Part shown: one piece after another, positions 1 through 7,091 of the stretch
Position numbering within the stretch: position 1 is the first letter of the stretch
Layout of the letters: each line of letters begins with the position of its first letter
NCBI GenBank assembly: GCA_017536555.1
Contig: JAFXHE010000008.1
Coordinates: forward strand, 1 to 64,000
Reading direction: 5' to 3'
Source: Alistipes sp.
GTDB taxonomy: Bacteria; Bacteroidota; Bacteroidia; Bacteroidales; Rikenellaceae
Length of the DNA stretch: 64,000 bases
Position numbers and translations under genes: made by a program
Notes under the pieces: generated by a model
Databases searched by the model: none
What the model was told of the DNA's origin: nothing
Seen by the model: only the letters and a program-made list of their open reading frames with translations

Positions 1-42
1 CGGCTCAACCCGTAACTACTTCGAGTGACGCTATTGTCGTGG

Positions 43-144
43 GGCAAGCAAGCGTATTCGCTGAAACGCGCGCAGCGGTCTATTGTGCTTGCACAGTGTA
101 GACTGCGGCGCGCGTTTCAATGTCGATAACATCGACTGCTTGCC
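43..144. repeat. Foldable four-way-junction element, copy 1
   Basis: An 8-bp outer stem (GGCAAGCA at 43-50 with TGCTTGCC at 137-144) encloses three consecutive hairpins. They are AGCG-TATT-CGCT at 51-62, a long stem running GAAACGCG (63) to CGCGTTTC (118) around a short loop near 88-92, and GTCGAT-AAC-ATCGAC at 122-136. The arms abut almost without spacers, giving a cloverleaf or cruciform geometry that both strands could form. No protein is credible here. It could be a structured RNA, a REP/MITE-like DNA element or a recombination site; the sequence does not decide which. Confidence 0.7.
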
Positions 145-184
145 ACACACGGCAACAACAGCCACTATCGCTGCCACAAACCAC

Positions 185-212
185 AAAAAAGGGGACACCG
201 CACCGTGTCCCC
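185..212 (-). terminator. Terminator-like hairpin downstream of the truncated tRNA copy
   Basis: An 8-bp stem (GGGGACAC / GTGTCCCC, 191-212) with a 6-nt loop. Read on the minus strand it is followed by a run of T (185-190), the usual intrinsic terminator form. It is the duplicate of the terminator behind the intact tRNA-Thr. Confidence 0.6.
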
Positions 213-234
213 AGAGCCTTGAGCGGGACTCGAA
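213..234 (-). pseudogene. tRNA-Thr 3'-end remnant
   Basis: The sequence matches the acceptor 3' strand and the first part of the T-arm of the intact tRNA-Thr at 528-600, then breaks off at 234. No anticodon arm or D-arm follows, so it cannot be a functional tRNA. A short duplicated tRNA 3' end can be the footprint of integrase-mediated insertion, but here the similarity continues for about 210 bp beyond the tRNA, so a tandem duplication is the simpler reading. Confidence 0.6.
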
Positions 235-350
235 TGGCAAAGCCATAGAGCCGATACCACTAAAAAATCAGCGCAGACCGTAGGGCGAACAATAAACCGT
301 TATAATATCGGCTCAACCCGTAACTTCTTCGAGTGACGCTCTTGTCGTGG

Positions 351-452
351 GGCAAGCAAGCGTATTCGCTGAAACGCGCGCGGCGGTCTATTGTGCTTGC
401 ACAGTGTAGACTGCGCCGCGAGTTTCAATGTCGATAACATCGACTGCTTGCC
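351..452. repeat. Foldable four-way-junction element, copy 2
   Basis: This has the same arm order as at 43-144: outer stem 351-358/445-452, small hairpin 359-370, long hairpin 371-426 and third hairpin 430-444. The outer stem, small hairpin and third hairpin are unchanged between copies. The long arm has accumulated several changes that partly weaken its pairing. Confidence 0.7.
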
Positions 453-495
453 ACAAACAAACCGCAACAACAACCACTATCGCTGCCACAAACCA

Positions 496-525
496 CAAAA
501 AAAAGGGACACCGCACCGTGTCCCC
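496..525 (-). terminator. Intrinsic terminator of tRNA-Thr
   Basis: A hairpin of GGGACAC/GTGTCCC (about 504-525) begins three bases beyond the tRNA 3' end. On the minus strand it is followed by an 8-nt T-run (496-503). Confidence 0.75.
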
Positions 526-527
526 AG

Positions 528-600
528 AGCCTTGAGCGGGACTCGAACCCGCGACCCCTTCATTACGAATGAAGTGCTCTACCGACTGAGCTATTAAGGC
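528..600 (-). tRNA. tRNA-Thr (anticodon CGU)
   Basis: Read on the minus strand this is a 73-nt cloverleaf. It has acceptor GCCTTAA / TCAAGGC with one mismatch, D-arm GCTC..GAGC, anticodon stem CTTCA/TGAAG around loop TTCGTAA (anticodon CGT in DNA, reading ACG), T-arm GCGGG-TTCGAGT-CCCGC and discriminator T. CCA is not encoded. It is transcribed away from cstA and has its own terminator. Confidence 0.93.
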
Positions 601-655
601 AACCTTGAATGGTCAAACTTTACTCGTTGACGGTGCAAATATCGTAAAAATTTAT

Positions 656-663
656 TAAATTTG
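656..663 (+). promoter_or_regulatory. Putative cstA promoter (-7 box TAAATTTG)
   Basis: This matches the Bacteroidota -7 consensus TAnnTTTG and lies 25 nt upstream of the cstA ATG. No well-spaced -33 box is obvious. Confidence 0.45.
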
Positions 664-688
664 TGCCAAATAACCAAAAAAAACGAGT

Positions 689-2122
689 ATGATAACCTTT
701 TTCATCTGTCTTGTAACACTCATCGCCGCATACTTCCTCTATGGTGGATTGCTGGAGCGCATCGTTAAGATTGACCCCAATGCCGATGTGCCATCAAAGA
801 CACACTACGATGGTGTCGACTATATGCCGTTGCCACGCTGGCGCATATTCCTTATACAGCTACTCAACATTGCGGGCACAGGCCCTATCTTCGGAGCTAT
901 CCTCGGTGCGTGCTACGGCCCTGTAGCCTTTCTGTGGATTACGCTGGGAGGTATCTTGATGGGTGCTATGCACGACTTTGTTGCGGGCGTTATATCTCTG
1001 CGCAACGGTGGCACAAGCCTCCCCGAGACCATAGGTAAATATTTAGGTGTCAATATGCACCGTCTGTCGCTTGTGGTAATACCTATCCTTATGGTGTTGG
1101 TTGGTGGCGTATTTATTGTCACACCCTCGAAGATTCTTACAAGTATGACCGACATACCCTACCTTGCGTGGGTGGCAGTAATCATCGTCTACTACGTCAT
1201 AGCTACGATACTCCCCGTCGACAAGATCATAGGCAAGATATACCCCTTGTTCGGTGCTGCACTTATCTTTATGGCACTCGGTATGTTTGGTGTAATACTC
1301 TTTGGCGACTACGAGATACCCGAGCTCACATCGCTTGGTAATCAACACTATAACGCCGAGAATCTCCCTATTATACCTACGCTCTTTATCAGCATTGCGT
1401 GTGGAGCTATCTCGGGTTTCCACGCCACACAGTCACCGCTTATGGCACGCTGCCTGACTAACGAGAAGCAGGCACGCCCGATATTCTTCGGAGCTATGAT
1501 CTCGGAGTCTGTCATCGCCCTTATCTGGGCAGGTGTAGCTATGGCATTCTTCGGTGGTGTCGAGGGTCTCAACAGCTTTATGGTTGAGAACAACAATGAT
1601 GCGGGTCTTGCGGTGTCGCATATCAGCGTCACCACACTCGGCAAGATAGGCAGCATCCTCGCACTGCTTGGTGTTGTCGCCGCACCTATAACATCGGGAG
1701 ATACTGCCTTCCGCTCGGCACGACTCATCGTTGCCGATATGCTACATATCGACCAGAGACCTATCACCAAGCGACTCTTGGTGTCGCTTCCACTCTTTGC
1801 AGTAGGCATAGGCATCGCCTTTATCGACTTCGATGTCATTTGGAGATACTTCGCCTGGTCTAATCAGGCACTCTCGGTGCTGACACTATGGATGATTACC
1901 GCGTGGCTGAGCCGTCGTGGCAGCAAGGCGGTACTTCTGTCACTTATACCAGCCCTCATAATGACCTATGTATGTGCGTCGTTTGTCTTTGTGTCAAACC
2001 AGTTCATTGGTCTTGGCTCAACGCCCATAGCATACCTCTATGGTGCCGCTGCAACGGCAGTTATCGCTGGTTTAATAATGTCGAAGATACGAAAAGATGT
2101 GCGCAATGGAGCTGAAATTTAA
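689..2122 (+). CDS. cstA: CstA-family carbon starvation / peptide or pyruvate transporter
   Basis: This is a 477-residue polytopic membrane protein with about a dozen hydrophobic segments. Family-type stretches are visible: the glycine-rich GTGPIFGAILGA near residue 60, SGDTAFRSARL near 340 and WSNQALSVLTLW near 400. It belongs to the CstA family, inner-membrane transporters linked to peptide or pyruvate uptake under carbon limitation. It is much shorter than the ~700-residue E. coli CstA and corresponds to the compact form common in anaerobes. The ATG at 689 follows a TAAATTTG promoter box. The 3' end overlaps the next gene by 26 nt, so the two are probably translationally coupled. The family call is firm; the substrate is not known from the sequence. 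Confidence 0.9.
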   Translation: MITFFICLVTLIAAYFLYGGLLERIVKIDPNADVPSKTHYDGVDYMPLPRWRIFLIQLLNIAGTGPIFGAILGACYGPVAFLWITLGGILMGAMHDFVAGVISLRNGGTSLPETIGKYLGVNMHRLSLVVIPILMVLVGGVFIVTPSKILTSMTDIPYLAWVAVIIVYYVIATILPVDKIIGKIYPLFGAALIFMALGMFGVILFGDYEIPELTSLGNQHYNAENLPIIPTLFISIACGAISGFHATQSPLMARCLTNEKQARPIFFGAMISESVIALIWAGVAMAFFGGVEGLNSFMVENNNDAGLAVSHISVTTLGKIGSILALLGVVAAPITSGDTAFRSARLIVADMLHIDQRPITKRLLVSLPLFAVGIGIAFIDFDVIWRYFAWSNQALSVLTLWMITAWLSRRGSKAVLLSLIPALIMTYVCASFVFVSNQFIGLGSTPIAYLYGAAATAVIAGLIMSKIRKDVRNGAEI

Positions 2123-2792
2123 CCCTACCGTTGACCAATCATTTGAGATAGAGGGCGGTGGCAAGTATGACTTTGTCCGCCGCAAACAGCTTATCGACAG
2201 GCTCGGTGCTGCGGGCAACTATGCCGAGGCGTGTGAGGCGCGCTACGCCGCCTTTGTTGACCTCGCCGAGGTATTGCCCGAGGATGAGCCAATTATGCTA
2301 CGCTGGGAGCACGACAATAGCCGTGCTGCGCTCTCTATACTCTATGGCTCTGCTGTCGACCACTTCCGCATAGGCGACGTGGAGATGTGTATGGCACAGT
2401 TGGAGATGCTCACAGAGTTAGACCCTGAAGACCACTTCGAGGGTGTTAACCTGCTGGCACTATGCTATATAGCTATGGAGGAGTGGGAGGCATACGACGA
2501 TATTGTCATCGACCTTAGCGAGAAGTCTGCCGAGGCTGTTATAGCCCGTCTGTGGGCAGCGTTCAGGCGTTCAGGCAGGGTGGATGAGGCACTATTGTCG
2601 CTGCTTAAGTCGCGCCACCGCAGCTACTACGAGGAGCTATATTTAGACGAGCACCCCGACGACGACCGCTTCCGCCGCGACATATCATCAGAACGCCCCT
2701 CCCGTCAGGCAGAGGCGCGCGAGTGGTGGCTTATGACAGAGCCGCTATGGGCAGAGTACCCCGAGTTTATACGTAGCCTCAAACAGCGTTGA
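2097..2792 (+). CDS. TPR-like protein of unknown function
   Basis: A soluble, acidic 231-residue protein with no signal peptide. It has helix-turn-helix repeats of tetratricopeptide character (for example residues 100-135, AQLEMLTELDPEDHFEGVN followed by a second helical pair) and a conserved-looking C-terminal RQAEAREWWLMTEPLW. The start could be the ATG at 2097 or the ATG at 2106; both lie inside the end of cstA. The overlap suggests co-expression with the transporter, possibly as a partner or regulator. No catalytic motif is recognisable, so function is left open. Confidence 0.75.
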   Translation: MCAMELKFNPTVDQSFEIEGGGKYDFVRRKQLIDRLGAAGNYAEACEARYAAFVDLAEVLPEDEPIMLRWEHDNSRAALSILYGSAVDHFRIGDVEMCMAQLEMLTELDPEDHFEGVNLLALCYIAMEEWEAYDDIVIDLSEKSAEAVIARLWAAFRRSGRVDEALLSLLKSRHRSYYEELYLDEHPDDDRFRRDISSERPSRQAEAREWWLMTEPLWAEYPEFIRSLKQR

Positions 2793-2801
2793 CAACGCTT
2801 G

Positions 2802-3668
2802 CTACATAGCACCGTTGTTGCGGTACTGCTTGGGCGACATACCTGTAGCACGCTTAAAATACTTGCCAAAGAAGGACTGGTTAGGGAAGTTCAGCGACAC
2901 GGCAATCTGCTGTATTGTCATATCTGACGATTGCAGCATAGCGCGTGCATCAAGCACCACGTGGTTCTCTATCCACTCGCCAGCCGAGCGACCTGTATTC
3001 TCCTTGACAATTTTTGAGAGATATTTAGGCGTTATACAGAGCTTGTTGGCATAAAAACTTATCATACGCTCCTCGCGGTAGTGCGTATGCTCCAACTCGA
3101 GGAAACGCTCAACGATGTTATTCTTATAGGGCGACACACTATCCTTTGCAGGTGAACTACCATTCACACCACCATAGTAGAATACGCGTACAAGGTTCTC
3201 GATGACCTGCAAGCGGAATGGGTTGTCTACATTTGACGCTGCGCGATGGAGTATTGCGAGGAAGAAGCGTGCTGCGTTGCTCTGCTCCACCTCCATTTCG
3301 GTTATCGGGTTGTTATATAGCGTCAGGTATCTCTGCTGCCAGCCTGGGAGGTTTATCATATCTATAAAACGCTTCGAGAGAGTTATCACGTGCGCACAGA
3401 AGTTGTTGCTCGACTCCATAGGCTCGAATATCTGCCCAGGCATCAGCGTCACCATAGATGGGCTCTCAATCTCGTATGTCTGGAGGTTTACCTTGATGGT
3501 AGCATTGCCCGAAATGCAGAAGATAATCACAGCGTTGTTCACCTTTGTCGGGCGGTCAAACTCCAAGAGATTGTTATATGTCTTTATCGAGAGGTCGTCG
3601 CCAATGACCACCTCATCCTTCAAAAACGAAAAGTCGTATTTCCCGCTCAAGCCCAAAATGTTATCCAT
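2802..3668 (-). CDS. AraC-family transcriptional regulator
   Basis: A 288-residue protein with an N-terminal cupin-like sensor domain (about residues 1-180, ending GSSPAKDSV) and a C-terminal double helix-turn-helix domain. The latter shows the AraC hallmarks ITPKYLSKIVKENTG and IAVSLNFPNQSFFGKYFKRATGMSP. I start it at the ATG at 3668 (MDNILGLSG); a TTG-initiated extension to 3713 would add 15 residues. It converges with the cstA-TPR pair, from which it is separated by only 9 nt, and is divergent from murA. Its ligand and targets are unknown. AraC regulators of this layout often control a neighbouring transporter or efflux gene, but nothing here proves that. Confidence 0.9.
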   Translation of the reverse strand: MDNILGLSGKYDFSFLKDEVVIGDDLSIKTYNNLLEFDRPTKVNNAVIIFCISGNATIKVNLQTYEIESPSMVTLMPGQIFEPMESSNNFCAHVITLSKRFIDMINLPGWQQRYLTLYNNPITEMEVEQSNAARFFLAILHRAASNVDNPFRLQVIENLVRVFYYGGVNGSSPAKDSVSPYKNNIVERFLELEHTHYREERMISFYANKLCITPKYLSKIVKENTGRSAGEWIENHVVLDARAMLQSSDMTIQQIAVSLNFPNQSFFGKYFKRATGMSPKQYRNNGAM

Positions 3669-3889
3669 AGTTGTCGTTGTTTTACTTTTATTAACCACGT
3701 TTACGCGAGACAAAGTAACGAATTATATTAGTTAAAACAAAACACGTTTCGACCAAAAGAACAACATAGAGGGTCTAAATGGCTCATTTACGGGCAAAAT
3801 ATTACATATATGCAAAAATAATGCACTTATTGCGAATTTGTCAAAATACCCAATAACCCTTAAATGTTGATAACTTGTTACGTCAAAAG

Positions 3890-3921
3890 TTGGATGTGTA
3901 TCGTAAAAATTTGTATCTTTG
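3890..3921 (+). promoter_or_regulatory. murA operon promoter (TTGG, 20 nt, TATCTTTG)
   Basis: The -33-like TTGG at 3890-3893 and -7 box TATCTTTG at 3914-3921 are separated by 20 nt, the Bacteroidota sigma-70 arrangement. The predicted start of transcription is only about 10 nt before the murA ATG. Confidence 0.7.
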
Positions 3922-3937
3922 ATAAAAATTTAAGTCT

Positions 3938-5248
3938 ATGGCACTGTTTAAGGTTGAAGGCGGTTATCGTCTCAAGGGTGAGATAGTACCGCAGGGTGCT
4001 AAAAATGAGGCACTTCAGATTATATGCGCTACGTTGCTCACATCCGAGCGCGTGGTACTTCGCAATGTTCCCATTATCGCTGATGTTATGCAGCTGCTTG
4101 ACCTGATGTCGGCTATGGGTGTTAAGGTTGAGCGTTTGGCAGAGGATAGCTTTGCGCTAACTGCCGATGACATCAACCTCGACTACTTGCGCACCGCCGA
4201 CTACCATAAGCGTTGTCGTCGTCTGCGTGGCTCGGTGATGATGATTGGTCCACTTCTTGCGCGCTATGGCGTAGGCTTTATGCCCAAGCCTGGTGGCGAT
4301 AAGATTGGTCGCCGCCGTCTCGACACCCACTTTCTCGGTTTCCAGAAGCTCGGTGCGAAGTTCAATTTCGACATCAGCGATGAGTTCTATACCGTTGAAG
4401 CAGACAAACTTAAGGGTACATATATGCTCCTTGATGAGGCATCTGTGACGGGCACCGCTAATATTGTTATGGCAGCCGTCCTCGCCGAGGGTCGCACCAC
4501 GATATACAACGCCGCGTGCGAGCCATACTTGCAGCAGCTATGCAAGATGCTCAACCGTATGGGAGCCAAGATTTCGGGCATCGCCTCAAACCTCCTCACC
4601 ATAGATGGTGTCGAGTCGTTGGGCGGCACCGAGCACACTATGCTCCCCGATATGATTGAGGTGGGCAGCTTTATTGGTATGGCAGCTATGACCCGCTCGG
4701 AGCTTACCATCAAGGATGTCTCTTACGACAACCTCGGTATCATCCCTGCGCAGTTTGCACGTATGGGCATCCGCTTCGAGCAGCGTGGCGACGATATCTA
4801 CATCCCGCAGCAGGATAATTACAGCATTGAGAGCTTCATCGACGGCTCTATTATGACCATCGCCGATGCTCCGTGGCCAGGACTCACACCCGACCTGCTG
4901 TCAATCTTCCTTGTTGTTGCAACACAGGCAAAGGGCTCGGTGCTCATCCACCAAAAGATGTTTGAGAGCCGCCTCTTCTTCGTCGATAAGCTTATAGATA
5001 TGGGCGCGCAGATCATCCTCTGCGACCCACACCGCGCAACCGTCATCGGCTTGGATCACCGCCTGCCGCTGCGTGCTGCCAATATGACATCGCCCGATAT
5101 ACGTGCAGGCGTAGCTCTGCTCATCGCTGCTATGAGTGCCGAGGGCACGAGCACCATCCAAAATATCGAGCAGATAGACCGAGGCTATCGCGCTATCGAC
5201 CAGCGTCTTAACGCACTTGGCGCACACATTATGCGCCTTGAGGAGTAG
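3938..5248 (+). CDS. murA: UDP-N-acetylglucosamine 1-carboxyvinyltransferase
   Basis: MurA transfers enolpyruvate from PEP to UDP-GlcNAc, the first committed step of peptidoglycan synthesis in the cytoplasm. The 436-residue protein has the family start with Lys22-Asn23 (AKNEAL), the PGG.KIG..R.D.H loop around residues 118-130, and the two-domain inside-out barrel length. The catalytic-loop residue that is Cys115 in E. coli (PGGCAIG) is Asp121 here (PGGDKIG). Asp at this site keeps activity in other MurA enzymes but removes the cysteine that fosfomycin alkylates. It is first in a probable operon with tdk, tsaC-like and thioesterase genes and has a strong promoter directly upstream. Confidence 0.95.
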   Translation: MALFKVEGGYRLKGEIVPQGAKNEALQIICATLLTSERVVLRNVPIIADVMQLLDLMSAMGVKVERLAEDSFALTADDINLDYLRTADYHKRCRRLRGSVMMIGPLLARYGVGFMPKPGGDKIGRRRLDTHFLGFQKLGAKFNFDISDEFYTVEADKLKGTYMLLDEASVTGTANIVMAAVLAEGRTTIYNAACEPYLQQLCKMLNRMGAKISGIASNLLTIDGVESLGGTEHTMLPDMIEVGSFIGMAAMTRSELTIKDVSYDNLGIIPAQFARMGIRFEQRGDDIYIPQQDNYSIESFIDGSIMTIADAPWPGLTPDLLSIFLVVATQAKGSVLIHQKMFESRLFFVDKLIDMGAQIILCDPHRATVIGLDHRLPLRAANMTSPDIRAGVALLIAAMSAEGTSTIQNIEQIDRGYRAIDQRLNALGAHIMRLEE

Positions 5249-5285
5249 ATGCGCAAAAATTGACTAAACGAAAAAATTATATACG

Positions 5286-5861
5286 ATGTTTTTAGAAAAT
5301 AACAAGCATAAAGGCTGGATTGAGGTTGTCTGCGGCTCGATGTTCTCGGGCAAGACCGAGGAGCTTATACGCCGTATGAAGCGCGCGCAGTTCGCCAACC
5401 TCAAGGTAGAGATATTCAAGCCGAGTATCGACGTGCGCTACTCCGAGGAGGATGTTGTGTCACACGACTCCAACGCCATTCACTCAACGCCTGTTGAGTC
5501 GCCACAAAATATTCTGCTTATGGCATCTGATGTCGACGTTGTAGGCATCGACGAGGCGCAGTTCTTCGACGACAGCATCGTTGATGTATGCCGCCAGCTC
5601 GCAAATAGCGGTGTACGTGTCATCGTCGCAGGCTTGGATATGGACTATATGGGTGTTCCCTTTGGCCCTATGCCCGCGCTGATGGCCACTGCCGAGTATG
5701 TCACAAAGGTACACGCTATCTGTGTGCGCTGTGGCGACCTCGCACACCACTCACACCGCCTCACGTCCGACGACAAGCAGGTAGTGCTGGGTGCTCACGA
5801 CACCTACCAGCCTATCTGCCGCCACTGCTTCAACGAGCTTATGCGCCAAAAACAGGAGTAG
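5286..5861 (+). CDS. tdk: Thymidine kinase (type II)
   Basis: It phosphorylates thymidine to dTMP in the salvage pathway. The 191-residue protein has the P-loop GSMFSGKT (residues 17-24), the acidic DEAQFFDD segment (89-96) and the zinc-binding lasso pairs Cys146/Cys149 and Cys178/Cys181, all typical of the TK1-like type II family and of normal length. It lies 37 nt after murA and 2 nt before the next gene, consistent with one transcript. Confidence 0.96.
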   Translation: MFLENNKHKGWIEVVCGSMFSGKTEELIRRMKRAQFANLKVEIFKPSIDVRYSEEDVVSHDSNAIHSTPVESPQNILLMASDVDVVGIDEAQFFDDSIVDVCRQLANSGVRVIVAGLDMDYMGVPFGPMPALMATAEYVTKVHAICVRCGDLAHHSHRLTSDDKQVVLGAHDTYQPICRHCFNELMRQKQE

Positions 5862-5863
5862 CT

Positions 5864-6427
5864 ATGCAGCGTGCCATTGAACAAGCCGTCGCCATCCTCC
5901 GCGAGGGAGGTATCATCCTCTACCCCACCGACACGGTGTGGGGTCTTGGCTGCGACGCGACGAATGATGCTGCCGTGCAGCGTCTCTATGCCCTTAAGCG
6001 CAGCGAGGATAAGCACTCTATGTTGTGCTTGTGCCGCGATGCCGATATGGTCGTGCGCTATGTAAATAAGGCCCCAGGCATCGCCTTCGAGGTTATGGAG
6101 CTCTCGGATAAGCCCCTAACTGCCATTCTGCCTGGTGCTACGGGCGTTGCTCCGAGCCTTATCCCCGCTACGGGGACACTCGGCGTGCGCATCCCGCAAC
6201 ACGACTTCTGTCAGGCTCTGCTGCGCAAGTTCGGTAAGCCTATCGTCTCTACGTCGGCAAACCTCTCGGGCGAGCCCGCCGCCAAACGCCTTAAGGATGT
6301 CGTTCAACCCATCCTCGATGGTGTCGATTATGTTGTACACCCTCGCTTCGAGGGCAAACCCACGCTCAAGCCCAGCTCTATCATCGCTTTTGGCGAGTCG
6401 GGCGAGGTTGAGATAATACGTCAATAG
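5864..6427 (+). CDS. L-threonylcarbamoyladenylate synthase (Sua5/YciO/YrdC family)
   Basis: A 187-residue single-domain YrdC-fold protein. The family motifs are visible: ILYPTDTVWGLGCDA near residue 16, KRSEDKH near 45, and STSANLSGEPAA near 130. It makes threonylcarbamoyl-AMP from threonine, bicarbonate and ATP for the t6A37 modification of ANN-decoding tRNAs. It lacks the C-terminal Sua5 domain, so it is of the TsaC/YciO length; YciO-type paralogues have an uncertain role, so the exact orthology is left open. It sits 2 nt after tdk and 2 nt before the thioesterase gene. Confidence 0.88.
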   Translation: MQRAIEQAVAILREGGIILYPTDTVWGLGCDATNDAAVQRLYALKRSEDKHSMLCLCRDADMVVRYVNKAPGIAFEVMELSDKPLTAILPGATGVAPSLIPATGTLGVRIPQHDFCQALLRKFGKPIVSTSANLSGEPAAKRLKDVVQPILDGVDYVVHPRFEGKPTLKPSSIIAFGESGEVEIIRQ

Positions 6428-6429
6428 CT

Positions 6430-6834
6430 ATGGCAAAGCAGCTTATAACACCTATACAGAAGCGTTTCTCGGATGTCGACTCTTTTATGCACGTCAACAA
6501 CATCTGGCAGCAGACATACTTCGACCTCGGCAAGACCGAGTTTTATAGCAAGGTCTTGGGCATCACGGGTGTCTTCGACAGCCTGCGCATCATCACCGCA
6601 TCTACGCATACCGACTACCTCGGTCAGGTGCGCCTCACGGATGATATCGTCGTCACTACCGACGTGTCGCGCCTCGGCAATAAGAGTATGACGCTGCACC
6701 AGCGTATTTTGTGCGGCGACAAGTGCCTCACGGAGAGCTCATCTGTTATGGTCGCCTTCGACTTCGATGCGCAGACCACAGTGCCTATCCCCGCTGTGTG
6801 GCGCGAGAAACTCTCCGAATACCTCACCGAGTAG
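6430..6834 (+). CDS. Acyl-CoA thioesterase, hotdog fold (4HBT/YbgC-like)
   Basis: A 134-residue protein whose N-terminal FSDVDSFMHVNNIWQQTYFD matches the [R/F].DVD..HVNN...Y signature of the 4-hydroxybenzoyl-CoA thioesterase family. The Asp and His-Asn-Asn positions form the active site. It is cytosolic and a full single hotdog domain. It is the last gene of the murA operon and is followed by a strong terminator. The acyl-CoA substrate cannot be told from the sequence. Confidence 0.85.
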   Translation: MAKQLITPIQKRFSDVDSFMHVNNIWQQTYFDLGKTEFYSKVLGITGVFDSLRIITASTHTDYLGQVRLTDDIVVTTDVSRLGNKSMTLHQRILCGDKCLTESSSVMVAFDFDAQTTVPIPAVWREKLSEYLTE

Positions 6835-6859
6835 CATATCTACATATATATTTAACATA

Positions 6860-6887
6860 ATAGCGTCGACAACGACGCTATTTTTTT
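6860..6887 (+). terminator. Terminator of the murA-tdk operon
   Basis: A perfect 9-bp stem (ATAGCGTCG / CGACGCTAT) with a 4-nt loop, followed by seven T. Confidence 0.9.
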
Positions 6888-7020
6888 GTCTTCTCAACGG
6901 CTACACCATCTGCCGACAGCACAGCCCGAGCTAATACCGACAACCACGCAATCATAGCCCGCACAAAAGAGCTGCCACCCTAGCACAGCCCGCGCAATAA
7001 CTTACCACCACACGCATACA

Positions 7021-7053
7021 CAAAAAAGAGGAGGATGCCGAATGGCATCCTCC
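7021..7053 (-). terminator. Terminator of the giant lipoprotein gene
   Basis: A perfect 10-bp stem (GGAGGATGCC / GGCATCCTCC, 7030-7053) with loop GAAT. On the minus strand it is followed by a T-rich tract. It lies 38 nt past the stop codon at 7092. Confidence 0.88.
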
Positions 7054-7091
7054 AACTTTGGTTAGTTATTTGTTAACTAATATCCTATTAA

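Larger units (their letters stand above)
1..234. repeat. Direct repeat copy 1 (about 235 bp)
   Basis: This stretch is repeated, with a handful of substitutions and small indels, at 309-547. It holds in order a 42-bp lead-in, the foldable element at 43-144, an A/C-rich spacer, a terminator-like hairpin at 191-212, and the last ~22 nt of a tRNA-Thr 3' end (about 213-234) on the minus strand. After 234 the copies diverge: here the remaining tRNA is missing and 74 nt of unrelated sequence leads into copy 2. The window starts exactly at the first base of the shared sequence, so the repeat may extend further left or be part of a longer array. Confidence 0.9.
309..547. repeat. Direct repeat copy 2
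   Basis: This is the second copy of the repeat at 1-234. It starts with the same lead-in at 309 and ends inside the T-arm of the complete tRNA-Thr. Relative to copy 1 it carries scattered substitutions and a few inserted bases between 453 and 503, which suggests the duplication is not brand new. Confidence 0.9.

Noticed and set aside
83-597. Short open frames of 66-68 codons across the 5' repeat (83-283 and 391-597)
   Set aside because: They run through palindromic repeat, terminator hairpin and tRNA sequence and share no independent coding character.
3669-3713. N-terminal extension of the AraC regulator to 3713
   Set aside because: It would need a TTG start and adds a Ser/Thr/Lys tail with no domain meaning; the ATG at 3668 fits better.
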